Assembly (NCBI RefSeq): GCF_018320785.1
Contig: NW_024571676.1
Coordinates: forward strand, 731,501-795,500
DNA from: Cheilinus undulatus
Taxonomy: Eukaryota > Chordata > Actinopteri > Labriformes > Labridae
Direction of reading: 5' to 3'
DNA length: 64,000 nucleotides
Shown: positions 59,596 through 64,000 of the stretch, piece by piece
How positions within the stretch are numbered: the first letter of the stretch is position 1
Layout of the letters: every line of letters starts with the position of its first letter
Translations under genes and position numbers: made by a program
The notes under the pieces: generated by a model
What the model saw: the letters and a program-made list of their open reading frames with translations, nothing else
Database searches by the model: none
What the model was told of the DNA's origin: nothing

Positions 59596-60017
59596 AAGAT
59601 TTGTGATGGGGTCGGTTTTTAAATAGCGTTTGATGTGAATATTTACAGTGGAATTTTGCACATGACTTTAATCAAATCAATATAATAGACTGTATCAATA
59701 GAGAGTATTTAATTAGTTTTCTGATTCACCATCAAACATAAAACATATTAGAGGTCTTAACATCAAGAAAATCACAAATTAATATTTTAAGAGATTTTAA
59801 GAGAGTTCAAGTCTGACAGAGTGGCAGTCTGTTTGTTGTTAAGACAGTGTTTCACATTCATTATGGGGTGAATAAAGTTTATATTACACTGAGAGCTAAT
59901 GAGTGTGGGGTTGGATCTTTGTTTTATAACTTAGACATTTTCCTAAAGTAACAACCAAAAAATATTTTTTACTGTGTATGAATCAGTGTTAAAAACAGTT
60001 AACAATCAGATGAAATA

Positions 60018-61823
60018 CACCATATTGCCAAAAATATTCGCTCACCTGCCTTGACTCGCATATGAATTCAAGTGACATCCCATTCTTAATCCATAGGGTT
60101 TAATAGGACATCGGTCCACCCTTTGCAGCTATAACAGCTTCAACTCCTCTGGGAAGGATTTCCAGAAGGTTTAGGAGTGTGTTTATGGGAATGTTTGACC
60201 ATTCTTCCAGAAGCGCATTGGTGAGGTCACACACTGATGTTGGATGAGAAGGCCTGGCACTCAGTCTCTGCTCTAATTCATCCCAAAGGTGTTCTATCGG
60301 CTTGAGGTCAGGACTCTGCGCAGGCCAGTCAAGTCCATCCACACCAAACTCTCTCGTCCATGTCTTTATGGACCTTGCTTTGTGCACTGGTACACAGTCA
60401 TGTTGGAACAGGATGGGGCCATCCCCAGACTGTTCCCACACAGTTGGGAGCATGGAATTGTCCAAAATATCTTGGGATGCTGAACTAAGGGGCCAAGCCC
60501 AGCTCCTGAAAACAACCCATTACCATAATCCCCCCTCCACCAAACTTAACACTTGGCACAATGCAGTCAGACAAATACCGTTCTCCTGACAACCGCCAAA
60601 CCCAGACTCGTCCATCAGATTTCCAGATGGAGAAGTGCGATTCGTCACTCCAGAGAACTCGTCTCCACTGCTCTAGAGTCCAGTGGTGGTGTGCGTTACA
60701 CCACTGCATCTGATGCTTTGCATTGCACTTGGTGATGTATGGCTTGGATGCAGCTGCTCGGCCATGGAAACCCATTCCATGAAGCTCTCTACGCACTGTT
60801 CTTTAGCTAATCTGAAGGCCACATGAAGTTTGGAGGTCTGTAGCGATTGACTCTGCAGAAAGTTGGCGACCTCTGCGCAGTGCATGTGAGCGGAGCGGAG
60901 CGGGAGAGAGCGGGGAGCGCGAGTTGAAGGATTTTGGCCAGAGCGCAGAGCGGTTTTTTCTCAAGGAAAGCTGGACCGACACCTTATCTTGCGCTCCATC
61001 CTGCTCCAATTTCCCTTCGGTACCGCTTACACCATGTGTCTGAAGCATGTCTTACCCAGAATGCATCTGCAAGAATTTGTATCCGTGAAGCATCCCGTGT
61101 TGGTTTCACTGCTCCTGCAGAGAGACAGCGACATCCAGCACGTCAGACTGGGCTTTCCGCCGGAATAATCTGAGAGACTGGAGATGCCTGCACAGTGTTG
61201 ATATACTAATATTAACACCATCGTCATTTTTTAAAAACATCAGTATTTCCCAGTGTCTGAAACCAAGAAGATGGTAATGGTAATGTGCGTGTTTTCGTTG
61301 AGTGAGCGGTGAGTGATTGGAGTGGAGCAGGAAGAAACTTGAGTGGAAGGTGGAGCGATAATGAGCGGAGTGGTGTGAATCCCCTCTGAGCGGACGAGCA
61401 GGTGCAAGGAACAGCTCTGTGAGCGAGGAGCGGGAAATCTCATTGCTCCACTCCGCTCACATGCTCTGCCTCTGTGTACTTTGTACTGACCCCGCTCTGA
61501 CATTTTACATGGCCTACCACTTTGTGGCTGAGTTGCTGTTGTTCCCAATTGCTTCCACTTTGTTACAAAACCACTGACAGTTGACTGTGGAATATTTAGG
61601 AGCGAGGAAATTTCACTGGACTTGTTGTACAGGTGATATCCTATCACAGTACCACGCTGGAATTCACTGAGCTCCTGAAAGCGACCCATTCTTTCAGTAA
61701 TGTTTGTAGAAACAGTCTGCATGCCTAGGTGCTTGATTTTATACACCTGTGGCCATGGAAGTGATTGGAACACCTGATTTCAATTATATGGATGGGTGAG
61801 TGAATACTTTTGGCAATATAGTG
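60018..61823 (-). mobile_element. Decayed Tc1-like transposon with intact ends, split by a GC-rich MITE
   Basis: Flanked by TA on both sides; terminal inverted repeats CACCATATTGCCAAAAATAT and its counterpart CACTATATTGCCAAAAGTAT. Minus-strand transposase blocks occur in order: N-terminal (MGRFQELSEFQRGTVIGYHL, SSLLNIPQSTVSGFVTKWKQ at 61500-61690), then after the insertion [25 protein letters not shown] (first Asp), [26 protein letters not shown] (second Asp) and LDWPAQSPDLKPIEHLWDEL (Glu). The three catalytic residues are still readable but frames are broken at several points and by the 585-bp insert, so it cannot be functional. Confidence 0.85.
60879..61463. mobile_element. GC-rich hAT-like MITE nested in the Tc1
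   Basis: Both ends carry CATGTGAGCGGAG inverted repeats (left AGTGCATGTGAGCGGAGCGG; right reverse complement CATGTGAGCGGAGTGGAGCA). Flanks CTCTGCGC (60871-60878) and CTCTGCCT (61464-61471) form an imperfect 8-bp duplication. The interior is rich in GAGCGG and GAGCGA motifs, unlike the surrounding AT-rich DNA. No coding motif. Confidence 0.7.
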
Positions 61824-61825
61824 TA

Positions 61826-64000
61826 CCTTTAGCCTACACATCGAACAATTTGTCTATTAGGTCATTTCATCATAAACCCTTTTGCAGGTAGAGTGCATAT
61901 GTTTTCTTTTTTAATTGACTGCAGATTTCTTTCTATATTCAGGTGTTTTTGATCACAGAAATACTGAGAAAAAACATTTCTACCGTATACTATTGGAATA
62001 AATGCAATGTAAATATACACAGATACAAACAGCTGTTTAAACTGCCTGATAGCTGATTGACGATCAGCCGGCACTGTTATCACAAATACATACAGACGTC
62101 ACTTCACTTCAGAGGAAAGAATGAATCATGTCTCCTGAAACATATTTCCTCTATTCTCTGCTTTGTGTCATTGAGTTTTTCCATTAGTCACAAGGGCTTC
62201 AGTGAGAGAGTCATGGAGCAACACAAGCAGCACCTATAGACACTCATATAGAACAGGTATTATATTCTGTATGTATTCTTACTGAACAGAACAAATCAAA
62301 GGAAGATTATCTGCTCAGCACTTTAATATGACGCACTTAGTGTTCCCAGCATGCACCTGAGTGTCACTTTAGGTGCCAACTAGATGGTAAAATGAACAGT
62401 GAGTTCCTAACATGCTGCTAAAGGCAATGACTTTGTCAACTTCATGTTACAAACACGTCAGTCGTGGTTTTCCTCTATTTTTATGTGGTATTACATTGTT
62501 TACAACCCACAAAGACATGTCGAGATATTTACAGCAATGAAACCTGACCATCAAACACATTCAACATGAATATTCCCTGATTGTCTCCTCTGTGAATGTG
62601 CATCTTTTTGAGCTCTGCCCTCCTGCTGTTAATGCTGGTGAGCTGACTCCATATGTAGCAAATCACTGCATGTGTGCAATGACAGATTCTAAAAAATACA
62701 AAATAGTATTTTTCTATAATGGGAATAGTATTTTAGTTTGTATATTAATGTCTTGCAGTTTTCTAAAGGAAACACTTTTGGTTTTATTTGGTGTGCTGCT
62801 TAAATCACTCTGACTTTAAGGTAATCAACCTTGCAATGCCTCATTGCACAGTGACCTCTGTCTCACATTTAAGTTACATTACATGATTGATAGAACAATT
62901 GCAGTGCCAATAATTGTTATAAATGGCATCCTCCAAGAGTCAATCTTCATCTCTTTTCAGGAATCTGATCCATCTTGTGTGTGCATTTGACAGCTTGACT
63001 TTGAAAACAATCAGGGTTAGCAGGTAACACATTTGGTGTCATTCTTTAATCCCACACGGAAATGCTCAAGACATTTCCATAACAGGGTTATTGGGGCCAT
63101 GCAATTATAAGATTAAAGTCTTAAATTTACAAGGATTAAGTCTTAACTTAAAAAGTAAAGTATTTATTTAAGGAGAATAAAGTTACAACTAAGGAAAATG
63201 TTTGTGTAGCTTTAAAAGTTAATATCAAGAAAGAAGTCATTTTCCTGCATGAAATTAAGGATCATGGTGTAAACTGTCTTCTACTTAAGTGTATTTTCTG
63301 TTTTTTTGTTTTTTTGTTTTTTTTTTGTTTGTGCAACTTATTCTACCAGAATCATAATTGCACCAAAGAAACTATTGATTTTCCATGTATGAGTAAATGA
63401 TGCTTAAGAGAGCCCACTTACAGGCTTATTTAGCTAAAGTGTCAAAGTGACAATAAGCTGCCATACAAACAGTAGACACTCATAATAAACCATTTTTTTA
63501 TAAGATATATTTGTCAGTAAAAATAATTATCCTCTGTATCCATCTATAAATGGATGGAATCCCCTCTTGTTATAGTCATAATTAACTCTTGGATTTTATA
63601 CGAACTGTCACTCCAGTTTTATTCTCTTATAGTTCTTACTTTAAACTGGTATATTTTTCACTTTGTTCTTAGAATTCTACAACTTTAATCAAATTAATTT
63701 TAAACTTTTGTCTTGTAAATTCAGTATTTCATAGTTATACAAACATGCCATTATTTCTTTAATTGTTACTGCTCCGGTTAATTTTACTTCTACAGCTTTC
63801 TTCTGTTAAATTAAAAACTGTACTCTAATAATTTAACTCCCTGGTCTCAGAATCTCTGGGGCAGATCCACTTTGTTTTCAAGTTGTGCAAATGGCAAAAA
63901 AGATTATGACAGTAAATATCTGTGATGGCCTGTCTGGGTGGAAATATATGCTAAAACTTTAAAAATAAAATCTGATTAAATTACGTTCAGGTTAAGAGTT
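61826..64000. other. Intergenic DNA, nothing recognised
   Basis: AT-rich. A tract at 63088-63180 (TTATTGGGGCCATG then AAGATTAAAGTCTTAAATTT) loosely resembles the 53.7-kb MITE family but has no matching ends. T-rich runs lie near 63300-63330. No ORF has a motif. Confidence 0.5.

Overview
The window looks like teleost fish DNA: intron-bearing vertebrate-type genes, AT-rich non-coding DNA, and a dense mix of fish-type transposons (Tc1/mariner including a Sleeping Beauty-like copy, hAT-like MITEs, L1 and L2-like LINEs, a CACTA/EnSpm-like element). No rRNA, tRNA, CRISPR array or prokaryotic gene was seen. All identifications come from reading motifs; no database search was run.

Layout. 0-10 kb: a decayed Tc1/mariner-superfamily element with ~200-bp terminal inverted repeats and a nested MITE that carries an exon-like ORF with a splice donor; a second decayed Tc1 (3.4-4.6 kb); an L2-like LINE 3' end (7.1-8.0 kb); a third decayed Tc1 (8.9-10.1 kb). 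11.4-13.8 kb: a large 18-19 bp minisatellite in which nearly every unit holds CAGCTG, then a 194-bp tandem array. 15.4-28.8 kb, minus strand: a two-gene CACTA/EnSpm-like module. Its transposase gene (28.8-26.8 kb) is frameshifted, but the second gene, a DUF4806-type protein starting 24 bp after the transposase stop, reads through five exons over 11.3 kb with every splice phase matching (predicted 456 aa). One of its introns holds an unclassified 3.4-kb element with long inverted repeats.

28.8-38.4 kb: intergenic DNA with MITE pieces, a LINE tail, a hAT transposase C-terminal fragment, a hAT-like element holding a GA microsatellite, and a clean hAT MITE with target-site duplication. 38.4-40.0 kb: a full-length Sleeping Beauty-like Tc1 element with an uninterrupted 340-aa transposase. 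42-46.5 kb: LINE pieces, two MITEs and a decayed L1 with another LINE inserted in it. 46.7-49.7 kb: two direct copies of a hAT-like fragment flanking a pseudogene of an MSK-type kinase (rps6ka5-like) that keeps its introns but has lost catalytic residues.

50-64 kb: a long inverted repeat (51.1-52.0 kb), a MITE with an internal minisatellite, a Tc1 5' fragment, a 124-bp tandem array sharing its terminus with the 13-kb array but in opposite orientation, and two Tc1 elements each split by a MITE with recognisable target-site duplications. The last 2 kb hold nothing recognisable. The only potentially functional coding units are the Sleeping Beauty-like transposase and the DUF4806-type gene; the rest is relic or non-coding.
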